Shown piece after piece: positions 35,901-50,068 of a stretch of DNA of 64,000 bases (its first letter is position 1; every line of letters begins with the position of its first letter). The notes below the pieces were generated by a model. The model worked only from the letters and a program-made list of their open reading frames with translations. It made no database searches and was not told where the DNA came from. The translations under genes and the position numbers were made by a program. Origin of the DNA: Conus ventricosus (Eukaryota; Mollusca; Gastropoda; Neogastropoda; Conidae); assembly GCA_018398815.1 (NCBI GenBank), contig CM031622.1:11928469-11992468 (forward strand), written 5' to 3'.

Positions 35901-38900
35901 CGCAGCTGAACTGGACACAGGATGCACTAACGGGTGCGACAGAACCGCAGCTGAGTCGCTCACCGTTATGGGGCAAAGGGGCGGAATCGGCAGAACCGCA
36001 GCTGAGCCGATCACCGCCACAAAATGTGGGTTGCGAGAAAGCGCTCGCTGTCACGACAACAGAACCGCAGCTGAGTTGAAGTGAACCCTTGGGAGAAAGT
36101 GACGCTGAAGGGAGAGGGGGTTATTTGGGGGGGCTATAGACAAAGAGCCTGAGCCGCCGGCGAGATACGGGAATCGAAAGACGAAACCTTCTTAAATTCT
36201 CGCCTTACCACCCAATCGCTTCACGTACGATTCTCTCCTTAAGTGAAAACATAAGCAAGGACACCAACGAACAGCAACAACAATCGATCGATTGCGAGAA
36301 AGTCAAAAAATACTTAGCTGCCCGTGACACGCGCTTAACGGGAAAATGGCTGCCGAGAAAAGAGGATGGTTCTGAGCATGCGCAAGGCACGAGGCCCTTT
36401 CAGGGTTTTTGTTGTCCGTACGGACTTTATATTGTAATACGAGGCAGGGATAGCAAATTGCTGCCGCTTATTGCATTAGTGAGCCACGGTATAGTATGTG
36501 TAATTAAACCAGCTGCGATCTGCACCTCGGATTCAATGCCGATCTATACACCACTGTTCAATTCAATTAGCTAAGTTGAACACAAACAGCGATGCTGAAC
36601 TGCAAGCAACGCACAGCCCCACACAGAGCCAAGTCACAGTTCATCTGTCACACCTGTCCTTGCTCATTCACCCTCGATCTTTCTTTGGAAAAGCTCATGC
36701 TCTGACTGGTCTCTGAAGTCTGTTATCAATACTGCTTGTGAGGTCTGACTGGTCTCTGAAGTCTGTTATCAATACTGCTTGTGAGGTCTGACTGGTCTCT
36801 GAAGTCTGTTTTCAATACTGCTTGTGAGGTCTGACTGGTCTCTGAAGTCTGTTTTCAATACTGCTTGTGAGGTCTGACTGGTCTCTGAAGTCTGTTATCA
36901 ATACTGCTTGTGAGGTCTGACTGGTCTCTGAAGTCTGTTATCAATACTGCTTGTGAGGTCTGACTGGTCTCTGAAGTCTGTTATCAATACTGCTTGTGAG
37001 GTCTGACTAATCTCCAAAGTCTGTTATTATTAATACTGCTTGTGAGGTCTGATTAGTCTCTAAAGTCTGTTATTATTAATACTGCTTGTGAGGTATGGTA
37101 AGTCTCTAAAGTCTGTTATTATCAATACTGCTTGTGAGGTCTGATAAGTCTCTAAAGTCTGTTATTATCAATACTGCTTGTGAGGTCTGATAAGTCTCTA
37201 AAGTCTGTTATTATTAATACTGCCTGTGAGGTCTGATAAGTCTCTAAAGTCTGTTATTATCAATACTGCTTGTGAGGTCTGATAAGTCTCTTAAGTCTGT
37301 TATTATTAATACTGCTTGCGAGGTCTGATAAGTCTCTAAAGTCTGTTATTATTAATACTGCTTCTGAGGTCTGATAAGTCTCTAAAGTCTGTTATTAATA
37401 CTGCTTGTGAGGTCTGATTGGTCTCTAAAGTCTGTTATCAATACTGCTTGTGAGGTCTGATTAGTCTCTAAAGTCTGTTATCAATACTGCTTCTGAGGTC
37501 TGATTAGTCTCTAAAGTCTGTTATTATTAATACCGCTTGTGAGGAAAAGAAGACAGGGACTTTTTTTTTTCATCACTGGGAGGAAAAAAAGACAGATTTT
37601 TCTGACATTGCTGTATCCTACAGTGCCATGCATACAAAGCACAGTAGAGCTGGACACACGATTCAGTCTCATCTGTCAGCATGGCATCTCCCCTCAAACT
37701 GGTGGGTGGCTCTTCCAAGCATTTTCACCATATGCAGCAGCAATATCTACCACACAGGATTCCATTCTGAGGTCTTTTAATCACACGATTAAAGTTTAAG
37801 ATCTTGGATACCTTTGTTCTGATTTTTCTAAGTCTGTGCTTGGGTGCATTTGTACCCGAATCGTCGATATCATCAAGTCCATGGGGACTGTCAATGGATG
37901 GATGTGGCAGTGCACCCTTAAGGAGAATGTTCAATAATGCTGGCTCTGCTACTAAACACTTATTGCCATCAACATGGGGCTCAGTGTCTTAGTGGAAGAT
38001 CAGGGGGAAAAAACAGCACTATCACCTTAGCAGCGTTTTCTCTAGTGGGTTGCTCAACTCATTGGTGCCACGTCGATCACCTGGCGGGCGACAGGTTGAG
38101 TGCTTTGCACTGACGCGTCGCCCGCCAGGTGATCGACGATTTACTCGAATTTTCACATGCAGCTGTGCAGTCTATGGGAAATAATCTTAGTATCTACAGA
38201 AAGCCGAGGATTTCCTCTATTAGGTGGTACTCTCCCTTGGTGTATATCTCGCGTTTAATTCTACTTTTTCGCTCATATTATGGGATAGCTGGAGATAACT
38301 CTGGCTGCCCGTGTTCATCATGTTGTCGGCACCGAAGCGTCAGCGAGTGGTAGCGAACAGAAACATCTTATTTCAAGAAGTAATTGAAAGAATAATGGAA
38401 GAAGGATCAAATGAAGAACTGGAATTGTTTTCCGAACTTGTTGAACTTTTCCGAACTGTTTTCCGAACTTGCCGAATCAGACAGAGAGGATATGAGTGAC
38501 GATGGCGAGTTGCACATACCAAATGATGATGAAATTTTTGCATTTTTTCTTCAAATATGTGACAGCAGCTCTCTGTTTGAAGTCTGGACCATGCACACAG
38601 CTGTGTGTGTGAAAGACACATTGTTTATATGTGTTTGCTACACATTGTGTTTACTACAGTTATGATCATATTGATTTTTCATCCATACCTACGTGGAGAA
38701 AAAGTTTTTGCTGATAGCTATTTGCCTACACTTTTCAAACCAGTGGTGAGTGAAGTGTGTACTGAGCACAGGACTGTAGCATTTTTTTTCTAAAAGAACA
38801 TGATTTGAAGTTTTCAAAAACATAATAATTATTGTTGTATTTGGTTTGGTTCTGTCGGTATATTTTTTGTAAAAATACCCAAAATAGTGCGTCACAGCGT

Positions 38901-41900
38901 GTCGTGGCTGTGGCAGAAAGCTGCGTCTGTACTGAGTTAATGACAACCTGTTACTGATTGCTCCCTCTGGACTGTCAGTGCTGGGACTGGAACTGAACTT
39001 TGGGTGTGGCTGTGTGCAGGGGAGCCAGAATGAGCCCAGCGACAGTTATGTCACAGATGGGGCTACAAAGGATGATACTGAGAAAAAACATCTCTCCAAG
39101 CAGAAATGACAAAATGCTAATGGGAAAAAAACAAACCGATACTATAGTATACCTTCACTTTTATCCAGAAATGTTTTACACCACATACAATGTTTGCAAT
39201 CCTTCTCTGACAACAATACAAAATAAAAAGGCCATAACTAATCTTCCTCTCCACTTCAGACCAAAACTATCACAACCAGATCTGTTGCAAAAAACATCAA
39301 AACAAAATCCAAATCATCACTGTAATATCAGAACACATTTCTTGACACACACACAATACATAGATGACCACATCTAGATTACCATCAAACATGGAACACA
39401 ACAAACATAAACACTAACAATCAAACAAAACAACTGAACCACACACCCATACATATTGAACAAACACAAATGGGATGAGAAAAAAATCAATTTACAAGAC
39501 AGCCGACCTAAAAAGCTGACGGGACCTGAGCAAGAATACCCACCATTTGGTACGAAGAAACGTTGACCACTTCAGGGCAGGCACAAAAGCCCCATCACAC
39601 ATACACCCTAACCTAGTCCTACAACACTTTGCGGATCTATCACTGCTTTGTGCGCAGGGCCCTAGAGCTAGGTTTCTCGTCGAGAAGATCAGTGCCAATT
39701 AATGAAGAATCTCTTGGGGGCAACGTCACTTTTTTTGTGAGTGTGTTTTCATCCCTCGGACAGACAAGGAACACATTCACAACCCATAAAATATAGAAGC
39801 ATATCGTCGTGCGATATGAGATGGAGTCGAAGGTTGTCGACGACACTGTTAGGGAAAAAATGCATGATTAGGAATTCACAGAAGCAGCCACGGTGTCTTT
39901 TCAACAGTCTCTTTACTGCAAAACTTCTACGGACTCTTCATACGTGCGTAGTTGGTCTCATAATGTAACTACAAAATCTATGTGAATAATTGCAAACATG
40001 TTCCTATTTCATGCATGCTGAAAACATCTCATCGTTGAAGAATCAAAACCTGAACTACCTATACAAGGACTGACATCCCATGCCTCACCCCCTCACCAAA
40101 ATAATGGATGACAAACTTTTAAACCAGTAAAACATAGGGCTAATTACAGAAACTAGCAAGGAAAATATTACGAGAATGTCACTGAAGATTCTATTCAATA
40201 TGACTGAAAACGTCACGCCCACCACTACCCCAGCTCATTCCTCACAAAGATCATTCCTTTTCTTTCTAAAAACAACTCCAGTTAACAGATTATCTTCTGT
40301 TTTCTTGTCCATCCCCTCAAAATCCAAATACCATCCCCTGTTCCCACCTTCCAGCCCCAAACAGTCCAATACCCTTTCAGTTTCTCCTTCAGTGTCACAC
40401 AACACCTGCTCAACAAGATTCTCACCATTCCTCCTCCTTGTGCGCCAGAAAGAACTCTGAGATCTGCTGCCGCTTGAAGTCCTGCTTGTAGTCATTGTAC
40501 CTTTTGATGGCATCTTCCTCACTGATGGTGTCGTCCTGCTGGGTCAGAAACTGCTTGAAGGTCAGCATGGGAGGCTGGGTGGGATAGTCAGGGTCATTCC
40601 TGAAAAGGGGAAGATGGCACACTTTGTACTATGATTTCTCCCTCTCCTCCCAATTTGATAGCTGTATAATTCAACTGCATAACAAACTTTTAGTCATTAC
40701 ATTGCCTCTGAGAACCCGATTTCAATGTGCATGCTTTGCAACAAAATATCATTCAAACAGAAACCTGCCAGTGAGAATTTCATGCACATGGCTGTGAGAA
40801 GTGCTCTGATTTCTACTCCATTTCAATAACTTGCCATCATCTTTCCAAAAACCTCAACCTGCTTCTATCTCCAGACTACAATGCATCTGCAACAAACACC
40901 CCCTTCAAAATATCTCTCTCTTTTCCCAAACTTAACAGCGTTCACTCATCACAGAAATCACCCTAATCACATGTACATAGTTTCACTTGTTTATCAGACA
41001 AAAAATCTGTCAGCAGAACTACTGAGTACCCCGTTTACTAAGTGAATGGAATACTTTTACGCCCTGTACATTTCTATCAACGCAAGATGAGTACACCATC
41101 GTCCCAACATCACCCTTTGCTGATGTTTGGTTTGACCGATTTCTGGTGGTCTGTGCAGGCAGACATAAGTCCAGCACACCGATCCTCTCTACCTGTTAGG
41201 TCCAGTGTTGACAGAGAATTCTGGATGGGGTGGGGCATTGCCAATGTCTGGGGCAGCACCATGACCCCAAGGATGTCGACCGTGACCTCCTACCCGCTCA
41301 TTGGCATGTGACTGGGACCCCCTCCCCGGCCACCGTAAGGCATGTCATAGTGCTGGTAGGCATCATCCCTGCAACAAACATGGGGAAGGCGCTAGGACTC
41401 TGGGCAGGGGTGGGGTATTCTCTTTCACATGCTTTTCATCGTCATATTTCACTCCTGTTTTCCTTAACCCACATTTGACCAGAGACACAGGTAGGCAGCA
41501 CAGTTGGGTTTTTTTTTATCATCGCAACAATACAAATGTCCTGGACTAAGAAATAATCATACAACTGCTCAAGTTAAAACTACACAAACTGACTTCCAGG
41601 TTAAAGTAAAGCTCTTGAGATGGGCATAACTGAAGCCATGACTGATTTTTCTGCACAGCTTCTTTATAAAATGTATTTGACACATAAATGTGTGTCCAGG
41701 TCTTTGATCCCCATTCACACTTGTATGCAGTTAAATACAGGTTAACCTTTCTGGCCCCCATTTACACACTATGTATTCAGTTAAATACAGATACTTTCAT
41801 TTTATCATTTGTTTTGGTTGCCGAAACAAGAGATAAACCAAGACAAAATGATGATTTTGGCATTTTTCAAAGTGTGGTATTCAGACTCTATGTATGAGCC

Positions 41901-44900
41901 TCAGATCTGAAAGAAATTCAGTGTATATTACAAGTAGTTGACATTAATCACACACAGTTTCAGACATGTCACTTTCCAAATGGCTGAGTTACAGGCCTCC
42001 AAACATGGCCCTTAACCTTTACCAGCGTGTCATCCAATAATGGGTGACGGGATTTCTTTCCCTTGAGCCACGTCACCCAAGACTGGGCAACGGACAGACA
42101 GTACATTTTGCTGTGTCACCCACCATCGGGTGACGGGAACATAAAAAATTCCTACACTTTCCATAAAATGATCCAAGGGAAATAAGCTCTGTTACTAGTC
42201 TTGTGGATGTTGTAGCGAGTTGTAGACTTTACTTTCAGTGCTCTATCGTGAACTTGGCTGACCCCAGCAGCTTTGAAACAAAGGAACCGACGGCTCCGGG
42301 CTTTGCCACGTGCGCAAAAAAAATGTCGGTCAGACGAAGGAGTGGTAGCAATTTCTCGCTCAATGAAGCGCTTGAAATCATATTACAAAGTGGATCTGGT
42401 GATGAGGGAAGTGACAGAGAGATAGAAAACGATGAAAGAGAAGAGGAAAGTGAACTGTCTGGAGATGCAGCCACCCCTTCATCTTCTGATTTGGTGTTGT
42501 AAAAGAACGGAACAGAATGTAAACAAAGAATTTTTTTACTTGTCAGACATGTTTTTCAACCCACAGTCTATCTACACATTGAAAGTAAATGATTCGAAAT
42601 TACTGTGTTCGATTAGTTGAGTGTTTGTTCTTTCCTGTGACGCCTAACACAACACTGTCAGTTGTCTAGCTACCGTAAAAGTAAATTAAACAGTGGCGAA
42701 ATATGCGTGTTGGCAGGGACTGGGCGCCATGCGGGAGCGTGCGGCAGCAGGGAATTGCGCCGTACGCGCCGCTCTCGGCTAGACAGCATTAACTTAAGGG
42801 GAATTCCAACTGTCATAAAAAAATCAAATATTTGAAAATTCATAACTCCGCTCCTAACGAAGCTACAGATATAAACTCTATATAATTTTCTTTGTTTTGA
42901 GTTGTTCTATCACCTTGACTTACTGGGGGAAAAAAAAAATCAAAAAACACTTTAAAAAATCACTTTGGAGTACCTAACACACATGTATGAGAGAACTTTA
43001 TTTCATAATGAGTTGCAAGAGATTTTATTCACTCCTTTTTCATATACAGGCTATCAATTATACGTTCAGGATGTGAGTGGTCACACACACGGTTATTATC
43101 TGTCCTTTATTCGCCATAAATACTCCATTCAAAGTCAATTTAAAAAAACCCACTCATTTGAAAGGAGAAAATCACACCTTTACTAAGCCAGAAAGGCTGC
43201 ATCAGATGGTTCACTGACGACTGAACAACAGGGGAGAGAAATGAGGCTGTCTATATTTCTTACATGTGACGACTGAACAACAGGGGAGAGAAATGAGGCT
43301 ATCTATATTTCTTACATGTGACGACTGAACAACAGGGGAGAGAAATGACGCTGTCTATATTTCTTACATGTGACGACTGAACAACAGGGGAGAGAAATGA
43401 CGCCGTCTATATTTCTTACATGTGACGACTGAACAACAGGGGAGAGAAATGAGGCTGTCTATATTTCTTACATGTGACGACTGAACAACAGGGGAGAGAA
43501 ATGACGCTGTCTATATTTCTTACAAACTGTTCATAGCTCACCCAGTCATTGAAGTCCTATGTTCCAGTTCTACAAACAGTTACAATCAATGAGGCATTAC
43601 ATGGCAAAGTACAGTTACAATCAAATCATTCTGAAAAATAAATGTAGTGAAACAGGTAACTGTTGAGGTTGAAAGGCGTAAGCGTTTATAGTCTTGTATT
43701 TATTCAGCTCGTCTGTCGCAGACCATTTTGGCTTTATCATAAAGTTTCGACCCTGTGTCGTAACTATCATACCCTGAATAATGCTGAACAGAGCTGACTT
43801 ATTCTCTCATAACATAAACACCATGCATACTTACAACCGGGACTTATGACCACTTTCAGTTTCATCACTCTGTGTGAACTAATCATGTTTCTCCTGCCAG
43901 TATCTCATCCTCAACTCAAAAGACAGCAGTTGTATAGTCTGCAAGTAATCGATATTCTGGCGCTCCTACCAATTTTCAATGAGCAATTTTCATTTCAACT
44001 CATCACTCACCCACCCTTTCTGAAGTTTCACTCACCCATTTTCCAGGTATCCTCTGGCCTAAATCAATGATTTACCATTTTCGTTGTTGTTTAAATGCAG
44101 TACCTGTGTAGGTTTTGTCCTAATCTCTTTTGAGTGTATCTCTGAATCTAATGTATTTAATGTTTGTCACTGTTTAATTACTTATCTTGATGTCTGTCAG
44201 GCTGCAGAGAAAAATTTCTGACTTTATACTGTAAATTAAAATGGACAGTAAAGAGTTCAATCCTAACTCTTCTTTCAACTTTCAATCTAAACTAACAAGA
44301 AGAATAATCACCCATTCATCTTAATTCATACTAAACTTCTTGACCTGAACAAATTTCAAATTCAACTCATATGACCAATCCACACACGAAATTTATGTAT
44401 TTTCTGACTCATTCCTCTAAAATCTTACTTCATCCTGAAAACTTAACTACACAAGCACTTATACACTGAACTATTTCAGCTCTTCACTCAAAAACCATGC
44501 GATTTCACCCTAATCGTACCAATATTTCTGTTTCATCGACCACACATATTTTCAACTTTTGCTCCCGGACAATTTTTACTCACCAATCCCTTCTCATTCT
44601 CTTAACTTGGTGGCCCATGTCGGGTGGAGGGCTGAAGCGCTGCCGTCTCCTATTGTCATACGGCTCCCTGCCACCATACATCTCCCGCCGGTCTCGGTTG
44701 TTGCGACTGTTGTACAAGATCTCCCTGGAGCGAACGCTCTGTCGGCTACTACATGGGGAGCAGAAAACAAGCGATGAAAAGTCTTACAGAAGTCAGGCAA
44801 AACGGTCAGAAGAGAAGATAAAAAGTGTGAGCAGTGAGCAGAGACGCAAGGCTTCTCACAGACAGAGTACTGAATTCCCTGCAATTGTCCAACTGAGAGG

Positions 44901-47900
44901 AATAGTTGTTGGGTTTTTTCCCCCTAAAATTCCGACCAGGGTGTCCTAGAGTTATATTTTGAAGTGCCTTGTACTTATGTCCAAACTGTGTCGCCCAGCT
45001 AGTACACATAACCCACCATCCACTTCACTGTTCCCGTAACAACAGCTCAAAGCACTGACCACCCTAGTGCAAACCTATCAAGTGTCTTAACCACAGCAAG
45101 TTTTAGTTCATGAGCTCAGTGATGGATGTTTTTCTGCATGTTAAAGTCTATAAAGATACACAATATGAGCCAGCTACAGGCAGCCATGAAATAACTTTCT
45201 TTTGACCGATACAGCTGATAAATATAGGCAAAAGGAATCTTTCATGCACATCTCGATTCTCTCTATGCCCTTGATGATCAGCAGCTGGGCTATCAATTGC
45301 ACTGCAAAAGTACAAACACTATTTTAATCTCACAAAAGTGCAGTTGCAGTTGAAAAGTTCTACACTGTTCCCATCTCACAAAAATTAAAATCAAGGTCAC
45401 TGGAACAGAAATAAACCAGACATCACAACCTGCTGCTGAGGTGGATATTGACAGTTCAGAAATGGAGAATGTAAGAGCTCAGTCCCACAGCAAAAGACCG
45501 TAGGATTTGGTTTCATGTGCAGTGTTGTCCAGAGAGCAACAAAGTGTCCTGGTCAGGCTCCGCACTGGGCACAACAGACTGAACACTCACTTGTGCCAGA
45601 AGCTCAACAAGGTGGTGCCTTCTCCAGTCTGTCCTTGTGGGCAGGAAGAACAGACAGTGGAGCATATGTTCCAAAGATGCCAATCACACAAACAGCCAAG
45701 TAGAGAAGTGTGGCCAACAGAGACAGCTCCAATGATGAAGCTCTATGGCAATCTACAATAGCTGGAGAAAACGTCACTAGTCATCACAAGGGCCGGACTG
45801 ACCATACAGACCAAGGCGTTCGCAAAGATGAAGTTTCATGTGCAATGAAATCACTGGTTTTCTTGATGTCAGTAATAGATTGAATACACTTTCAAAACTC
45901 ATTGGATGTGCCTAGTTTTTATTCAGACCTGTTTATACTTGCAGTTTGAAAATTACATGTATTACCATTTTTCATATAAAGCATCCACCTCTACTGCACC
46001 AGCTGCCTAAGATACACCATGGGGTAACAGCTGGGAAATCGCAGATTCAAAGGCCATCCCAAACAAGTATATGTGTGATTTTATGGCCCCTAATGGCTCC
46101 TTACCAGTTGTTAAGTGTGCTCTGAGTTCATGGGAATTCTGGAATGACACAATTAGAGTTCAATCATTTAACGGACGCATCTCTGAGACTTGCCCAAATT
46201 CCATGACCAAAACTGCAAGTGTCTGTGACACTCAAGCCAAGTCAATGCTGTAACACATAAATTTGCGTATGACTGCAGCTTTGTAACATAGTCTCATACC
46301 AGTCTCAGACCAAAATGGATCTGTAACATCTTCTTTATCCTTCTCATTTATCCTCCTGTCAAATTCATAAAATGCCTTAGATTATGATGCCCTCCCTTCA
46401 AGCCCTCTGTTCTCAAGATGTCCTCAGTTTCAATTTCCTCTCCTCATGCATAACTGAGGTGAGTTAGTGGTCAAATCATAGATGCAGACAAATCAACAGG
46501 TCCTGTCACTGAATTGATGATATGACGCCCTCCAGAGAAGAATGCTTAATCTGACTCCACAACCAAGCCAATTAGCGTTGTCAACAGTGAACAGGAGACC
46601 TGGAAGTTGGCAAGTTGCACATGTCTGATGTGAAAAGGCACCACTGAAATCGCTCAACATTAGCACAATGCCTCATCTGGTGGGATGCCTCATCAGTGCT
46701 GAGACACACTGGTCTTGTGGACTGTCAGTGCCACTATTGTGCAGTGAAAACCTTGATGCAGCTATGCATCATAACCTGAATGCCTGGTGTGAACCTACAG
46801 CCCTGATGTGGCCCTTTGCAGTCGGCTGGGCTATAAGCAACATTATCTTATCCTGGTGTGAACCTTGATGCAGCTATGCATCATAACCTGAATGCCTGGT
46901 GTGAACCTTGATGCAGCTATGCATCATAACCTGAATGCCTGGTGTGAAACAGAGGTTCCGCTAGACTATAGACTTTGCCGGTACTTGGTACCGACAACAA
47001 CAAAAATTTCCGGTACAAGTCTTAAATCAGCCGGTACCGCGCTTGGCTGCCTGCCATGCACTACACACTCAACCGCGATTCTGGGTCACGCGAACGGGCG
47101 ATAGCGAGCGGCCTACCGGGCACGGACAGCACGTAACAGGCTTGTCAGTGACAGCCTTCAGTCAACTGAACTCAACAGAAAAGTCGAGCGAGAGAGTAAC
47201 ATGCAAAAAAATCATAAATGAAAACAAAAAGCAAAACAAAACAAAACAAAACCAAACCAACCAACCAAAACGTAACTTGAAAGAAAAACAAACAAACAAA
47301 CAAACAAACAAACAAAACAAACTTAACAAACTTCTCACTTACCTATCCACACGTGCGAAAGAATTCCGTCAGTGTTCGTCATCGAACCATGCAGTTACTC
47401 AAAGTGATGTTGAAAACAGCGACAGTCAATTGAAAACTGGGTCGGGGATTACCGCAAGTTCAATCCAGGGTCAGACTGTCAGCATGACACGCACACACGA
47501 AACTTTGGCTACACGCTAGGGAACCTGGGGTTCTCAAAGAAAAATGGAACCGTCCATTTTGACGCGAGTGCTGTAGTAATCAGCGCTGTCCATTGAAAAA
47601 AAAAAGGGGGCAAAGGTCCTGGGACTGAAAGGAAGGGGGAAGAGGAATGATGTCAGATGTATTGTTGTCGGCATGGCATGGCTTATTTCCTGCCTGCCAT
47701 CCCCGCTCACCCGCTGACAGGCGGAGAGACAGACAGTGCAGGGATAGAGGAGAGTCAAAGCGCTCAGATGTTCTGCCGGTACACGGTACCGGCGGCTTTT
47801 ATTTTTTTCGGTACAAGGCAAATATTTACCGGTAAAAACCGGCATATGCCGGTCTAACGGAACCTCTGGTGAAAGTCATGCAACATCCATCAAACAAGTC

Positions 47901-48394
47901 AACACAAAAGACCTGGACATTTCTGATGGAAGAAAGAAAGAAAAAAAAAACAACAACAGAAAAACAACCACCTATATCTGCTTCAAGCAGGGCTCCTAAT
48001 AATGCATGACTGTGTCAACAGACCCCCCACAACTAAAACACCACAATGAATGTATACTGAGTTGCTGGGGTTCAGTGGAGCTGAGAAGACACATAAAATA
48101 TCAGACACTGAAGATCAACCAGACCAGATTTTGAAGAATTAGCTTGTGCATCATACCACTAGTCACCGCTCTGCACTTTCAACACAACTTCATTTCTAAC
48201 ATGTTAATGCATCCCATCTGAGCATGTCTCAAGTCACATTTCACTCAACAGCAGACTGTAGCACTAGCCTTGAGTCGTGCCCCTCCCACTCTCTCCCCAT
48301 CCCCTATTCCCCACAGTATTTGGTTATTCTCCAGTCTGTCCCATGAAGAATGCCCCATTCCAGCAACTGCTCACATCTACTGAAGAGAGAGAGA

Positions 48395-48459
<65 letters not shown>

Positions 48460-50011
48460 AGGAGACGAGAAGAAAGACAGACAGAGACAACACGCGAGGC
48501 AGATGAAGATGGAGCTGTCGGAGACAGATAGGTAGAGACAGATAGAGAGAGAGCGATAGACAGAGAGACAGAGACTGAGAAACAAAAATACTGACAGACA
48601 GAGAGGAAGTGAAAGGGAATGGCGGATTGACAGGAAAGAGAAAGGGAATTTAAGAGGTAAATCACAATCATCTAGACATACGAGTGCACAAGAAAACACG
48701 CTTGCCTGTATATATGTGAACAAGTTATTCTTAAAGGTCTACTTTAGAGGTTTTCGATAATTGGTCAGCTTATGCAGAAATATGAAATGTTTGATAAACT
48801 GGTAAAATAAACATCCGATTCGCTCCCAATCACACGAAATCGATCCGCGAAAGTGGCATTTTCACCTGTAATCAAGAAAACGGGAGGTAATCAACTAAAT
48901 CTTGGCATGGCTTAACTACTCTTGGATGTGACGTCACATGATGGACTGGCCGTCAGCCGCGACCTACACAACAAGCCAACGGCGACAGAAAGCGATTCTG
49001 ATGGTTCTTGCACATCTCGATCGGTATTTAATTTATCATGTAAAAGCAGTGACTATGATTGCGACAACCAATGTGACTCTGGGGATGTTTCTGCAAGGCC
49101 TTTACCTTATCAGTTTGAACGCTAAGTTCTTTTTACCACGTCAGTTCCAGCTGGACCACGGAAACGAGCTATTCAGTTCCAGCTGGACGCCCGAACACAT
49201 CATTCCGAAGGCGTACGGACTTTACCGAAGTCTCGAGGGAGGCTACCGACTTACTTCTAGATGCGATCACGCATGGACGGCGAGCGGCGATTCTCCTTCC
49301 TCAAGCCTTAACGTGTTCATTCAAATTAACAAGTGTGATCTGTCCATAGGTAAGAACAGAATAAACGTGCGACTGTCGTACTCTTCTGTACGAGCTTACC
49401 ACTCCGCCTTCAAAGTATACGCGCACAATGCAGACGAAGTTTTTGATCCACTCGAACGGGCTCGGCAATTGTCGGAATAGCTCGTTTCCGTGGTCCAGCT
49501 GGAACTGACGTGGTAAAAAGAACTTAGTGGCCCGGCATGGTTGCACGAACCGAATCCACTTCTTTCGAGTATCTGGATCAGATGGAAATGTGTGCAAAGA
49601 ATATCCGTCTCCTGCTGAGCTGCTGCACTCGCCTACCAACCCATCGTGACTTTTTAGGCTGTGGGGGATCGCAACTCGTGTTGATTTCACTTGGCGTTGG
49701 CTTGTTGTGTAGGTCGCGGCTGACGGCCAGTCCATCAAGTGACGTCACGGTTTTCGGTCTACCGCTCGGGGTCTGAACAGGTGTGCAAAACTCGTTTTTT
49801 ATCTATTAATTTCTTCCGGCGATTTAAAAAAAAAAATGAATACCATACTGTAGTTATACATGTATGACATGTGGACCTGTTTTTAACAAATTATCGAAAA
49901 TCTCTAAAGTAGACCTTTAAGAGTGTATGATTGCATGTAACTGTATTTTGTTTATGACTATGAGGTGCCAGTGTGTGCATGTGTGTATCTCTGTGTGTGT
50001 TTTTATGTTTC

Positions 50012-50068
<57 letters not shown>

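Larger units (their letters stand above)
30948..36508 (-). mobile_element. DIRS-type tyrosine-recombinase retrotransposon
   Basis: About 5.56 kb, read on the minus strand. The ends are inverted repeats (30995-31123 against 36356-36490). They share GTGAGCCACGGTA and GCATGCGCAAGGCACGAGGC, with small differences. Each end has an extra extension, and both extensions are complementary to a region just inside the 3' end (31193-31270). That is the internal complementary region that defines DIRS elements. Coding remnants in order are a gag-like region, reverse transcriptase, RNase H and the tyrosine recombinase. There is no target-site duplication, as expected for recombinase-mediated insertion. All frames are broken. 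Confidence 0.88.
37835..39068 (+). mobile_element. Old copy of the tRNA-headed SINE (3' part), split by a TTAA element
   Basis: 37835-38057 and 38937-39068 align with the 3' half of the young SINE (shared GTCCATGGGG, GGCTCTGCTACTAA and GTGTGGCTGTG blocks). Many substitutions show an older insertion. The 5' tRNA part is missing or unrecognisable. Confidence 0.75.

Noticed and set aside
49135..49738. Coding frames of 145-180 codons on both strands
   Set aside because: They arise from the inverted arms of the TTAA foldback element. No domain is recognisable.
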